The notes beneath the pieces were generated by a model. That model saw only the letters and a list, made by a program, of their open reading frames with translations, did not search any database and was not told the origin of the DNA. Made by a program: the position numbers and the translations under genes. A stretch of 41,175 nucleotides of DNA from a bacterium (GTDB taxonomy: Bacteria > Margulisbacteria > Marinamargulisbacteria > JABIPA01): positions 1 to 41,175 of the forward strand of contig JABIQV010000094.1 in assembly GCA_018699495.1 (NCBI GenBank), written 5' to 3'. The first letter of the stretch is position 1; every line of letters begins with the position of its first letter. Shown here piece by piece: positions 26,521 to 36,806 of this stretch.

Positions 26521-29447
26521 GTCAGGTTCATATTGTGTCGACGGATTCTCCGTCAGATAGTCTTCAAGATTTATTGGTTGATTATGGACGGGACCAAATT
26601 TTATTTATTTGTCCGGATCATATTTCAAAATCGTCCTTTATTCGATCGATTCAACGGTATCAACCGACTGGGATTTTGCCATCAGTAGAGACGTTAAAGG
26701 ATGTCGTTTCTCGGTTTCTTGGGAAAACGGATAATTTTTCTGTCCAGGCAAAATTGATATTAATAAAAACGTGTTTGAATGAAATTAAGTTAGTTGGTAA
26801 TTTTTGGAATACAAGTGGATTTTATTCGCAGTTTATACATGTTTTACATTTATTAGAATCTAATCTGATTGACTTGATTTCTTATAAAGAGTGGTTAGAT
26901 GGACAGTCAGGAATTTCTCGTGATATTTATCCGTTGATGGATTTGTTTTTGAAGAAGAAAACAGATCTTGGGTATGTCACGTCTGCAGATTTGTTTTCAG
27001 ATGTTAGTCAGTATGAGGGTCGGCTAGGGGGGGCTGTTTCTTTGGTGGTCTTGTATGGTTTTTTCGATATTAAACCGTATGAAGCACAAGTATTTAAAAA
27101 GCTATTTTTTCAGCCTCAGCTATATTTTATTCAAGATTCATATAGTTTTATTTCGACGTATATTTATGAGCAAGCTAAGCACACGCCCGTTCAAATTGAA
27201 CCGTTGCAGTTAACAGCCGATGAGGTAATTAAGGAGCAAGAGTGTCTTCGGTTTCATTCCGTTTATGAAGAAACTGGTTATATGGTTAAAGAAATTTGTC
27301 GATTGGTAGCAGAGGATAATGTTGTGTTGGACGATGTCGCGATAGTTGTTGGGCATCAACATGGATACAGAGAGTTATTGGAGACTTGGTTTAATCATTT
27401 GGGACTATTTACCCCGGTCCAGTCTGTGGATATAGACCAGACGCCTATTTTTATGTTTGTTTCCAGCTTTTTAACAATTGTTTCTTCAGATTTTAGTTTA
27501 GATAGTGTTAGTAAATTTCTGTATACACCGTTGGTTAAAAGTATTTCAGTTGATGGCGCGCATAAACCAGTAAGGCCAGAAGTTTTGGAGCAATTGGCCC
27601 CTATATTGAAGTTGAATACCAAAAATGAATTTTGGGTTGATGTGTTAAATAAAATGAGTGAAGGTGATGATTTATTTTCTGGGGTAACCGACGAAATCAA
27701 ATCGTTTATTGATAGTCATCAATCGATGATATTTGAACAAATTTCAATCGTAAATGTTATTTATGGGTGGGTTAATGAATTTAAAAATTGTCAAACGCCT
27801 CACGACTATTTGGAGCAACTAAAGCAAGTTAGCGATCTGTTTGGTGTGTTGGATCTTCTTTCAAATCGATCGGAGGAAATGGATGAGCAGGGAATCAATA
27901 GTTTCGTTGAATTAATGGAATGTATTGAGACGTTTATTTCTAATTATTTACGTATTAATGGGTCGGACGTTAGTAAGAACTGTTCTGGGGAGGATGTGTT
28001 TCTTGGAGAACTTGGGTTGTTTTTAAATGAAATTGCGTTGCTTAGAGATCCCGATCTCACCCTAGATACTATTTTAGTGTCTCCTCAGCAGGCTTATTAT
28101 TTAAATAAACCCTTTGTTTTTATTCCAGGATGTATAGAAGGCGGGTGGCCGTGGGATGACGAAGATTTACATTTTTTTCCGAAAGAGGCTCGATGCTTGT
28201 CGAAGCAAAAATCGTCGTTTTTGAAGAGCAAAAATATGTTTGCTCATTTGCTAATGTCAGACCATGTGATGATTTCGTTTCCTCTTTTTATTAATAATGT
28301 TGAGACGATTCCTTCCCAGTTTATTCCAGATACGTTTTCTAAACGTGATATTGATACTGGGGTTATGACAAAAAAAGGACTCTTTTTATCTAAATTTGAA
28401 TCGTTGTCTGCGGGAGCGGTTAAAAAAAATAAGGATGAAGTTTACGTCGATAATATTAACGAAGACTCTACACCTGTTTCGTTAATGGCTGGCGCTACTA
28501 AACAAGCGAATCAGTCGTTGGTTTATTCGGTATCACAATTAGAGACGTACCAAAAATGTCCACACCTCTATTATTATCGATATATATTAAAAGAGATTCC
28601 GTTTGAGGACGGGTTTGAAGAAATCTCCGCGTCCCAATGGGGAATCGTCATTCATCATGTTTGTTATGAAATTTTTAAACAAATGAAAGAGTCTCACAAA
28701 GCGTTTTCCTATAAGTCAGAAGAACACGCCAAGGAAATAAAAGAGTTCGTGACTAAAATCGCTACAGACGTATTTGAATCGTATGAAAAACCATCGTTTT
28801 ATTGGGCGATTAAAAAGGTTATTTTATTTGGGGATGAGAGACATCCTGGCTTAATCGACGAATTTATTCGAACGGAACAGAACTGGACCGTAGATGTGGA
28901 GCCCATATTGTTTGAGTTCTCGTTCGGAAAGCAAGCACCACATTCTGTTCAACTTTCAAAAGATGACATGTTAAATGTCACAGGCCAAATTGATTGTGTA
29001 TTGGAATCTAAGAATGGTGAATTGGTCATTTTGGACTATAAAACGGGATCTGTTATTCCCACAGCTGCAGATATAAAGACGATGAGAAATCTTCAGTTAT
29101 CTTTGTATTATTTAGTTTTGAAGTCTGTATATCCAGAGAAATCATTGGTGGGGGGGATTTTTTATCAGTTAAAAGACGCTGAAAAAGTGGATAAGAAAAT
29201 TGTTTTTTCTAAAAAAGAGGCAAAAAAGGAATTATTTGGTTTGGGAAGAGAGAGACCGTTTGAGTGGAAAGACGACTTTGACCAGACGGTAAAGGACCAT
29301 TTGAGGCATGTAAAATACCATATTCAGGACGGATTTTTTTCGCCCGATTCTCACGATATTTTGCCAGAAATGAAGTCTAAACGACCCTTTGCGTGTAAGT
29401 TTTGTCCCTATACGATTGTTTGTCGGTATAAGGGGCGGTTTAATTGA
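26517..29447 (+). CDS. addB: AddB-like helicase/nuclease subunit
   Basis: GTG start overlapping upstream TGA; VIIGH-like helicase-core remnants, SVSQLETYQKCPHLYYYRYIL, TGQIDCVLESKNGELVILDYKTG nuclease motif, CKFCPYTIVC. Confidence 0.88.
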   Translation: MSQVHIVSTDSPSDSLQDLLVDYGRDQILFICPDHISKSSFIRSIQRYQPTGILPSVETLKDVVSRFLGKTDNFSVQAKLILIKTCLNEIKLVGNFWNTSGFYSQFIHVLHLLESNLIDLISYKEWLDGQSGISRDIYPLMDLFLKKKTDLGYVTSADLFSDVSQYEGRLGGAVSLVVLYGFFDIKPYEAQVFKKLFFQPQLYFIQDSYSFISTYIYEQAKHTPVQIEPLQLTADEVIKEQECLRFHSVYEETGYMVKEICRLVAEDNVVLDDVAIVVGHQHGYRELLETWFNHLGLFTPVQSVDIDQTPIFMFVSSFLTIVSSDFSLDSVSKFLYTPLVKSISVDGAHKPVRPEVLEQLAPILKLNTKNEFWVDVLNKMSEGDDLFSGVTDEIKSFIDSHQSMIFEQISIVNVIYGWVNEFKNCQTPHDYLEQLKQVSDLFGVLDLLSNRSEEMDEQGINSFVELMECIETFISNYLRINGSDVSKNCSGEDVFLGELGLFLNEIALLRDPDLTLDTILVSPQQAYYLNKPFVFIPGCIEGGWPWDDEDLHFFPKEARCLSKQKSSFLKSKNMFAHLLMSDHVMISFPLFINNVETIPSQFIPDTFSKRDIDTGVMTKKGLFLSKFESLSAGAVKKNKDEVYVDNINEDSTPVSLMAGATKQANQSLVYSVSQLETYQKCPHLYYYRYILKEIPFEDGFEEISASQWGIVIHHVCYEIFKQMKESHKAFSYKSEEHAKEIKEFVTKIATDVFESYEKPSFYWAIKKVILFGDERHPGLIDEFIRTEQNWTVDVEPILFEFSFGKQAPHSVQLSKDDMLNVTGQIDCVLESKNGELVILDYKTGSVIPTAADIKTMRNLQLSLYYLVLKSVYPEKSLVGGIFYQLKDAEKVDKKIVFSKKEAKKELFGLGRERPFEWKDDFDQTVKDHLRHVKYHIQDGFFSPDSHDILPEMKSKRPFACKFCPYTIVCRYKGRFN

Positions 29448-32400
29448 AATTTACAGATAATCAAGAATTAGCGATGTCGTTGGATAGGCATGTTGTTGTA
29501 AATGCGGGCGCGGGTTCTGGAAAGACGTCTGTTTTGGTTCATCGATATATGAGAATTTTGGATTCGGTTTCGGGTATTGATATGACGAACATCGTTGCGA
29601 TTACGTTTACTAAGAAAGCTGCGGGAGAATTGAAAAATCGGTTGGCTAGTTTGATTGATGTTCAATTGGATCGGAAACAAAAGGATTTATGGTTAAGCCA
29701 GTTACCGAACGCTTATATTTCTACGATCCATGGATTTTGCCATCGGTTAATTAAAAAATACGGAAGTGTACTCGATTTGGATCCCCAGTTTGTTGTCATG
29801 GATGGGGATCAAGCCATGATTGTTTGGAATCATATTATGGACACTTATTTATTGAATGCTCAATTAGCCAAAAATGAATTTTTGAAGCAGTTTTTACTTC
29901 ATTTTTCGTTTGCTCAATTGAAACAAGATTTAATACGTCTTTTTGAACGTCGAGATCAAATGAGACGAGCCGAAGATGCTGAGAATGAGCTGCTTTCTGA
30001 TTTTATGGACTCGATTTTGGAGGATCCTAATTTAAAAACGACGACGCATGCGATTCATTTAACATCGTGCTTAAAAAATCTCTTTTTTGATTGTTTTGAA
30101 TTATATTCGGAATGGAAAACGGAAGAGAGTAAATATGATTATTCGGACCTAATGGAGAATATGCTTGTATTACTTGGACACAAGACTATTCGGTTAGATT
30201 TACAGAAGAAATTTCGATTTATTATGGTTGATGAATGTCAGGATACGGACGATTTTCAGTGGGAAATTATTCGATTGTTGTGTCGGGATTTTGAATTTCT
30301 TTTAGCTAAAGATCGAAAACCTGATTCAGAAGTTGAAGCCAATAATAAAGACGTAAAACAACAAAAAGAATCGGTTCTTTTAGATGAGGATAGAGAGACG
30401 GATGTCGGCCAGATTACGGGACAAAATTTATTTTTGGTAGGAGATATGAAGCAGTCGATTTACTCATTTAGAGGAGCGAACCCAAGGGTTTATGCGTCTG
30501 TTTTGGATAAATTGAAGGGCTCAAACGTTTTATATGTTAACTTAAACGAAAACTTTCGAACTCAACCTCGGGTAATTGAGGGTATTAATAAGTTATTTCA
30601 ATCTGTATTTAATAAAACGTATCCGGATTCTGAACCGAGTTATGTTCGATATGATTCGTTGATAGCATGTCGTCAGCAAAAGGAAGGTAATTTATTTTTT
30701 AATTCGACCTCAATTGAACAGGAACCTCATGATATGGCGAGGTGGATGTTATCAAAATTTAAGGACGGACACTCTTGGCAGGATATGGCTCTTTTATTTA
30801 GACGGAAAACAAGATTAGATGTATTTCGTGATGCATTTGAATCTTATGGAATTCCAGTTCAAATTTCTTCTCAACAATGTTTTTATCAACGACAAGAGAT
30901 TGTCGATATGATGGCTTTTTTGACTGTCTTGGTAAATCCCCAGAATAATTTAGCATTATTGGCAGTTTTGAAATCGCCTTTATTTAATATGACTGACAAA
31001 GACATTGAGCGGTTATATATAGAGACCCCAAAATATTCTGTTCTTCAAAAATTGAAACGGTCTGACAGAAAAGCCATGCAAGTAATTCACCAAGATATTT
31101 TAGAATGGCAGGGAATCGTATTTCGAAAGCCTTTTCCTGATGCTGTCGAGCAGGTTCTTCATCGGCAAAAAATATGGAATAAATACCATGAGTCAGATTA
31201 CGATGAATCGGCGTTAAAAAATATTCAAATATTTTTATACTTTATTAAGAAACATTGGAGTGAAAACCCGAGTTATGTCATCGATTTTATTCGGTATATA
31301 AAACATTTGCTTGAAATTGGGGCAGCGGATCCTCTTCATCCTTTTGAAGAACCACTGAAAAATGCCGTTCAATTTATGACCATCCATGCTGCGAAAGGAT
31401 TGGAATTTCCAATAGTTGCGGTACCTGAATGTCATAAAACGTTTAACTTTTCTAAGAGTGACCGGGTAGTTGTTAGTCGGCATGGGATAGGGATGGCGTT
31501 TAAACGTGATAAAGGAAAAACTGAGAATATATGGAGATCCCATCATTTAGATTTGATTCGAGATGAGGTGATTGAAGAGGAAAAACGTATTTTTTATGTT
31601 GCATGTACACGGGCAAGGGATTCGTTGCTTTTATCGGGTGATTTTTTAAAGACGTCCGAAAAGCAAGAAAAAGCCAAAGGCGGATTATTATTATCATCTT
31701 ATTTTGGGTTGTTATTGCCAGAGGTATCAACATCTAGTGGTTATATGGACTATGAATCATTACAATTTCCAATTATAGGTCGTGAAGATGGTCGGGGAAG
31801 TATTTCTTTAGTTGACGTGGAACCTCGGCAAGCGAAACCTGTTATTAATACGTATAGTTTTTCTGGGTCTGTTGCTAAAGTAAAAATGAGTGTTACGGAT
31901 TGTTTGCGATATTTGACGTGTTCAAAATTATATTTTTTAAAAGGGTCTGGGTTAGAGAGGACCTATTATAAACAGTTGAAAGTGGAAGAAGAGGCGCCTC
32001 CTGAAGCATGGCAATTGTTGCCGTTGTTTGCAGATTTACAACCTGAAGTCACCAAATCTAAAAAACGGTCTAAACGAGCAAGTTCTGGACTTACGCCTCA
32101 AGATTACGGAAGTTTTATTCATCGGTTAATCGAATGGGTGAATATGTCTGAGCCGTTACCGGGTATTCAGGACAAGAGTTTAGAGTGGTTGAAGCAATTA
32201 TCCTCGTTTGGTGGCGTTTCTCAATTTCGAGGAGGGCGAGAAGGGGTGTTATCGTTTATTTCTTCGTTTTACTCTATGTACACATCGTCTGATTTGGCGG
32301 AAAAAATCAGGGTGGCTTCAAGCGTTTATCATGAACATCCATTTATATTGGGGCTCGATGATTTTTGCTTGGAAGGGCGTATCGATTCGTTAATTTTTAC

Positions 32401-32773
32401 CGGGAAACAATGGCAGGTAATTGATTATAAAACGGATCAGGATCCTGATAAACGACAAAAGACGTATTACAGGAAGCAAATTGGGCTTTATTTAGTGGCG
32501 GCTAAGTATTTATTTCATTTGGATTATGATGAGTATCGAGGGTACTTAATGTTTACGGAAACAGGGACAGTGGATACTGTTACTTATACGGCAAATGAGA
32601 TTAATCAATTGGAGACTAAATTGAAGGGTATTCCTAAGTTGGTGAGTACGCGTGATTTTACGAAACCAGATGTATCTGTTTGTGAAGCGTGTGTGTTTAA
32701 TCAGGTCGCTAAGAATTGCTCGGAACGTGCTCTTTTTATGCCTCTTACATTTGGCTCGTCTATTGAAAATTGA
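29444..32773 (+). CDS. addA: AddA-like UvrD/REP helicase with RecB-type nuclease domain
   Basis: VVNAGAGSGKTSVLVHRYMRIL (Walker A), VDECQDTDDFQWEII, GDMKQSIYSFRGA, MTIHAAKGLEFPIV, LEGRIDSLIFTGKQWQVIDYKTD. Confidence 0.94.
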   Translation: MKFTDNQELAMSLDRHVVVNAGAGSGKTSVLVHRYMRILDSVSGIDMTNIVAITFTKKAAGELKNRLASLIDVQLDRKQKDLWLSQLPNAYISTIHGFCHRLIKKYGSVLDLDPQFVVMDGDQAMIVWNHIMDTYLLNAQLAKNEFLKQFLLHFSFAQLKQDLIRLFERRDQMRRAEDAENELLSDFMDSILEDPNLKTTTHAIHLTSCLKNLFFDCFELYSEWKTEESKYDYSDLMENMLVLLGHKTIRLDLQKKFRFIMVDECQDTDDFQWEIIRLLCRDFEFLLAKDRKPDSEVEANNKDVKQQKESVLLDEDRETDVGQITGQNLFLVGDMKQSIYSFRGANPRVYASVLDKLKGSNVLYVNLNENFRTQPRVIEGINKLFQSVFNKTYPDSEPSYVRYDSLIACRQQKEGNLFFNSTSIEQEPHDMARWMLSKFKDGHSWQDMALLFRRKTRLDVFRDAFESYGIPVQISSQQCFYQRQEIVDMMAFLTVLVNPQNNLALLAVLKSPLFNMTDKDIERLYIETPKYSVLQKLKRSDRKAMQVIHQDILEWQGIVFRKPFPDAVEQVLHRQKIWNKYHESDYDESALKNIQIFLYFIKKHWSENPSYVIDFIRYIKHLLEIGAADPLHPFEEPLKNAVQFMTIHAAKGLEFPIVAVPECHKTFNFSKSDRVVVSRHGIGMAFKRDKGKTENIWRSHHLDLIRDEVIEEEKRIFYVACTRARDSLLLSGDFLKTSEKQEKAKGGLLLSSYFGLLLPEVSTSSGYMDYESLQFPIIGREDGRGSISLVDVEPRQAKPVINTYSFSGSVAKVKMSVTDCLRYLTCSKLYFLKGSGLERTYYKQLKVEEEAPPEAWQLLPLFADLQPEVTKSKKRSKRASSGLTPQDYGSFIHRLIEWVNMSEPLPGIQDKSLEWLKQLSSFGGVSQFRGGREGVLSFISSFYSMYTSSDLAEKIRVASSVYHEHPFILGLDDFCLEGRIDSLIFTGKQWQVIDYKTDQDPDKRQKTYYRKQIGLYLVAAKYLFHLDYDEYRGYLMFTETGTVDTVTYTANEINQLETKLKGIPKLVSTRDFTKPDVSVCEACVFNQVAKNCSERALFMPLTFGSSIEN

Positions 32774-32788
32774 AAGGGAGGCGTACCG

Positions 32789-32869
32789 ATGATGTCTCAG
32801 TTAGATCATTTAAATTTAACGGTAGGCCGATACAATGAGAAGACGGTAACTTTTGTACGACCGGGATAA
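32789..32869 (+). pseudogene. Truncated VOC/glyoxalase-superfamily N-terminus
   Basis: MMSQLDHLNLTVGRYNEKTVTFVRPG* matches the start of VOC proteins and, at DNA level, the intact VOC gene at 36429; good upstream SD (aaagggagg). Confidence 0.6.
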
Positions 32870-33191
32870 ATATGAATAATTTTTTAACTTTTTGGGGATT
32901 TAATAGAAAATAAGTAGATTTTTCAGTATATTTATGCTAATAGTTTGTTAAATTAAAGTAAAATAAATTATTTTAGTAGAAATTATTATTGTTCCTAGGT
33001 ACTTAGTAAAATTAAAGATAAAAATATTTATGAAATTTTATTTTATTGATGACGATAATAACTAAGAATAGTTAATTTCGCTGAAAGGATATTTGAACAA
33101 TTTCGAAACATGTACGTGCAACTCACATTATTTATTAGTTAAAAGATAATAAGGGAGTCTACATCAATGGTTCATTTGGTAGAATTTTAAA

Positions 33192-34916
33192 ATGAAAAAA
33201 CAACATACATACTTATTTAAAATAGTTAGTGTCCCTTCAGAAGAACCTCTTCTAAGTCGGGGTCTTGATAAAGACTTTCTCGAAAAGCTAGAAGCTTTGG
33301 AAAGCAATCATGAATTGGACGGATTACATAAAGGTGCAGCCGCTAAGATAAAAGCGTTGTTAAGGGTAAATGTGGGGATTTTACTTAAGGATCCTGAATT
33401 ACCTGATTCTATTAAAGGGCTGTGCGTTAATCGATTGTTATTTATGGCGGGTATTTTGAAAAAGATGCATTCTAGATCGTCTGAGAGCTTATTGTTATCA
33501 AAGCAAAACAAAGCCTTTTTTCCTTTGTATAAAGAGGTTGCTTTAGACCTAAAAAAGGCATTGATTAAAGCTAGAGATCCGGTTGGTATTACATTTGTAG
33601 GACGAAACGAAAAGCTGTTTAAATGGTGCAGGCAAGAATTAACTGAAACTCGAAACCCTCTCGTGGAGTGGTTGTTAGGTAAGGTGCCTGACCAATTACA
33701 CAAAGATGATTTTTTAAAACAATTTGATAAGTTGAGTGATATTTTAAATTCACTTATTTTGGTAGTAGGCGCATGTGATGATCTTGCGGATACCATTCAA
33801 GATATGGCTCTTACAAAGATTGTAGTAAAAATTATAGAGGTGGAGACTAGTGAAAAAATAGCACAACAAGCAGAGTTATTTGGAGATGTTGTAGCGCATA
33901 GGGATGGAATTTTTGACGACTATTTTCGTCTGGTAGTAGATATTTGGAATGATTCGATTAGTCAACTTGAGAGTGCGTTTGGAAAATCCTATTTTGATGA
34001 GCGGGTGAAGGCAGAGTTTTTGAATATTTTTATATCAATTGGTGAGTCTTTGACTTACTCTGTGTTGTTGAATGTAACGCCTCATCATAAGAAAATCACG
34101 CCTGCTATAATTCACGAGAAATTGGCGCCAAATATTATGGTGTGTTGCTTTCGTTATTTAGAGAAGTCTCTGGTTGTTAAATTGGCAGCGGAATTAGATA
34201 TAGAGGCACCTTCGGAATCTGATTTGGGTGTCCTACAGAGAGTCATTGACATGTCTCAGGTTAGCGCTGCCTCGTCCAATGCAGCGGCAACCGTTTCTAG
34301 AGAGCTTAGAGAAGGTGATTTATCTACTCCCTTTCCATTTATAATTAATGACCGACTTATTGAAGGGCTACTAAAGGGACAATCATTCGTTCAAAAATTT
34401 GAAGCGTATATTCTAGGAAAGGGGTATACAAATGGATTTTTTAAAACTTATTCCGATAAGGACCCATCCGAGGGGTATGATTATCTAAATTTGTTAATGT
34501 TACGACGTTCTATTCTTACACGAGCACTTGCAGAGCTCGATGCACATAATTTAGCGCGGATAAAAAACGGACAAGAAGCACTCCCAGATTCGGATTGGAC
34601 TATGGAGGCACTTGCTGCTGAAGCGATAAAATCGGCTAATTCGTCAGGCAGTGAACATTTATCAGCGGATATGCTTGAAAAATATAAGACACACATTGAC
34701 TTAATTGATTCTTTTAGCGATTCCGTAGCACTTGAAACGGATGTTTATGATGACTTTTTTAAACAGTGGGAAAAAGATATTGTAATAATGAGAAAGTCGG
34801 CAGATACTATTGATGATGAAGACCTCAAGGAGCAGGCGGGGCTTTATATTGATTCCTGGCAAGATTTTTTATGCATGTACTTTCTTTATAAGCGTGCATT
34901 TGATGGAACGATATAA
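33192..34916 (+). CDS. Orphan all-alpha protein of unknown function
   Basis: 574-aa uninterrupted ORF, predicted helix-rich; contains VVGACDDLADTIQD; no family recognised with confidence. Confidence 0.75.
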   Translation: MKKQHTYLFKIVSVPSEEPLLSRGLDKDFLEKLEALESNHELDGLHKGAAAKIKALLRVNVGILLKDPELPDSIKGLCVNRLLFMAGILKKMHSRSSESLLLSKQNKAFFPLYKEVALDLKKALIKARDPVGITFVGRNEKLFKWCRQELTETRNPLVEWLLGKVPDQLHKDDFLKQFDKLSDILNSLILVVGACDDLADTIQDMALTKIVVKIIEVETSEKIAQQAELFGDVVAHRDGIFDDYFRLVVDIWNDSISQLESAFGKSYFDERVKAEFLNIFISIGESLTYSVLLNVTPHHKKITPAIIHEKLAPNIMVCCFRYLEKSLVVKLAAELDIEAPSESDLGVLQRVIDMSQVSAASSNAAATVSRELREGDLSTPFPFIINDRLIEGLLKGQSFVQKFEAYILGKGYTNGFFKTYSDKDPSEGYDYLNLLMLRRSILTRALAELDAHNLARIKNGQEALPDSDWTMEALAAEAIKSANSSGSEHLSADMLEKYKTHIDLIDSFSDSVALETDVYDDFFKQWEKDIVIMRKSADTIDDEDLKEQAGLYIDSWQDFLCMYFLYKRAFDGTI

Positions 34917-34940
34917 GGAATCGTTTTCGGAAATAACTAG

Positions 34941-36392
34941 ATGAATAGTCAGACAAAAAAACATAATTTTTTTTTAAAAAACTTATTCCGTTCGTCATTG
35001 TTGGGTAGAAAAAATGATTTGGCTTATCGTATAGCTTTTTTATTTTTTATTTTTGCAATGCCTTATGTTCCATTGTTTTGGGTTTTAAATTTACATTTTT
35101 CAGCAGGGGTTGTTCTCGCTACGATAGGTATGTTTTTGTTGTCTATTCTATTCAATAAATTTAAATGGTTTAATGTGAGTAAATTTCTTTTGATAGTTGG
35201 GCCAGCCGGGAGCTTTTTTTCTTCTGCTAATATCTTATCATCATTCTCGGGCGCCCAATTATTATTATTTACCTTAATTCCTTTACCTCTGCTTTTGTTT
35301 GAAATAACACAGATTTATTGGATTATTACCTCCATGCTTATTCCTATAGGTCTATATGTATCGTTAGAGCTTGGAAATTATAATTGGATTTTATTTCGAG
35401 AAATTATTCCGAATCATACGATGTTAATCATACGCCTAAGCGCTATTGTTACAACGTTTACTTTACTTGCTCTATCTACGGTGACTTATTTTGTCTCTAA
35501 TCGGAGATATGAGTTGAAAATTGAAGAAAAAAATTACAAATTGAAATCTAGAAATATCGAACTTTTAGAAAAAAACTCTCAGATTCAAGACCATTTGGAT
35601 GCCCTTGAAAAGGCGTATTATGAACTCGAAAACAAAAAGAAATTGGAAGACGAGTTTGAATTGGCGAAACTACAGCAACAAGAATTTCTTCCAGTAGAAA
35701 TGCCTAGTGTAGATGGGTATTTGTTTGATAGTTATTTTAAGGGTGCGCGTGGCGTTAGTGGTGACTTTTATGACTATCAATGTTTTGGTAATACAATAAA
35801 ATGCATTGTTGCTGATGTTCGTAGTAAGAGTATTTCTGCTGCTTTTATTACGGTGCATTTGTATTCTATGTTTCGTACGACCGTCTCTGATAAAAGTACC
35901 GCACCTCAGCTATTGAGTACCATTAATAACGTTTTAGTCGATGGACGAAATAGTTACGAAAAAGCAGCGGCCTTTGCTTTTAATATTAATTCCCACACCC
36001 ATATGATGACTTACTCAAATGCTGGGATAGGGCTTGCGTTACATGTGCGTGAAAAAGAGATTAATTCTTTGGATAATGGTGGGTTTATGGTCGGCGGGGA
36101 TAAAAATGAAGTCTACGGAGAATATTCCCTTTCTATGGAGCCTGGAGATATCTTTTTAGTAGCTTCAGATGGATTGGAAGATGTTAGAAATAAAGAGCAA
36201 GAGTTATTTGGACGGGATAGAGTTAACACTGTTATACAAGATTATTTGGCGGATAGAGAGTCGGATATAAGTGACTTAGGTAGTTTGAAAAATCGATTTG
36301 AAACGGCATTAACAGATTTCCAAGATAAAGATAGTTTACCTGTAGATGATGTGGTAATTATTGTTGTTGAAAGGATAAAAAAAGGGCTTTAA
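34941..36392 (+). CDS. Membrane-anchored SpoIIE/RsbU-type PP2C phosphatase
   Basis: Multi-TM N-terminus, coiled-coil linker, GARGVSGDFYDYQCFGNTIKCIVADV, MEPGDIFLVASDGLEDVRN. Confidence 0.9.
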   Translation: MNSQTKKHNFFLKNLFRSSLLGRKNDLAYRIAFLFFIFAMPYVPLFWVLNLHFSAGVVLATIGMFLLSILFNKFKWFNVSKFLLIVGPAGSFFSSANILSSFSGAQLLLFTLIPLPLLLFEITQIYWIITSMLIPIGLYVSLELGNYNWILFREIIPNHTMLIIRLSAIVTTFTLLALSTVTYFVSNRRYELKIEEKNYKLKSRNIELLEKNSQIQDHLDALEKAYYELENKKKLEDEFELAKLQQQEFLPVEMPSVDGYLFDSYFKGARGVSGDFYDYQCFGNTIKCIVADVRSKSISAAFITVHLYSMFRTTVSDKSTAPQLLSTINNVLVDGRNSYEKAAAFAFNINSHTHMMTYSNAGIGLALHVREKEINSLDNGGFMVGGDKNEVYGEYSLSMEPGDIFLVASDGLEDVRNKEQELFGRDRVNTVIQDYLADRESDISDLGSLKNRFETALTDFQDKDSLPVDDVVIIVVERIKKGL

Positions 36393-36416
36393 TTTGATTG
36401 TAGTGTTCAAATTTAA

Positions 36417-36806
36417 ATGGTGCCATTAATGATTTCTAGTTTGGATCATTTGGTTTTAACTGTAGCTGATATATCGAGAACAGTTACTTTTTATACAACC
36501 GTATTAAAGATGAAAGAAATTACGTTTGGTGATAATCGTAAGGCTTTGGTGTTTGGGAATCAAAAAATAAATTTGCATCAAAAAGATTTTGAATTTAAAC
36601 CTCATGCAGAATCACCTACTATGGGGTCTTCTGATTTATGTTTTATTTCGGAGGTTTCTTTAAATATTCTTATATCTGAATTGAAACAAAACAATGTTGA
36701 GATTATTGAAGGGCCTGTTGAACGAACAGGTGCTATGTTTAAGATCCTGTCCGTTTATTTTAGGGATCCTGATGGAAATTTGATAGAAGTATCTACTAAA
36801 CTTTAG
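36417..36806 (+). CDS. VOC (glyoxalase/bleomycin-resistance/dioxygenase) superfamily protein
   Basis: SLDHLVLTVADISRTVTFYTTVLKM...SVYFRDPDGNLIEVSTKL; an internal ATG at 36429 is a possible start. Confidence 0.9.
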   Translation: MVPLMISSLDHLVLTVADISRTVTFYTTVLKMKEITFGDNRKALVFGNQKINLHQKDFEFKPHAESPTMGSSDLCFISEVSLNILISELKQNNVEIIEGPVERTGAMFKILSVYFRDPDGNLIEVSTKL

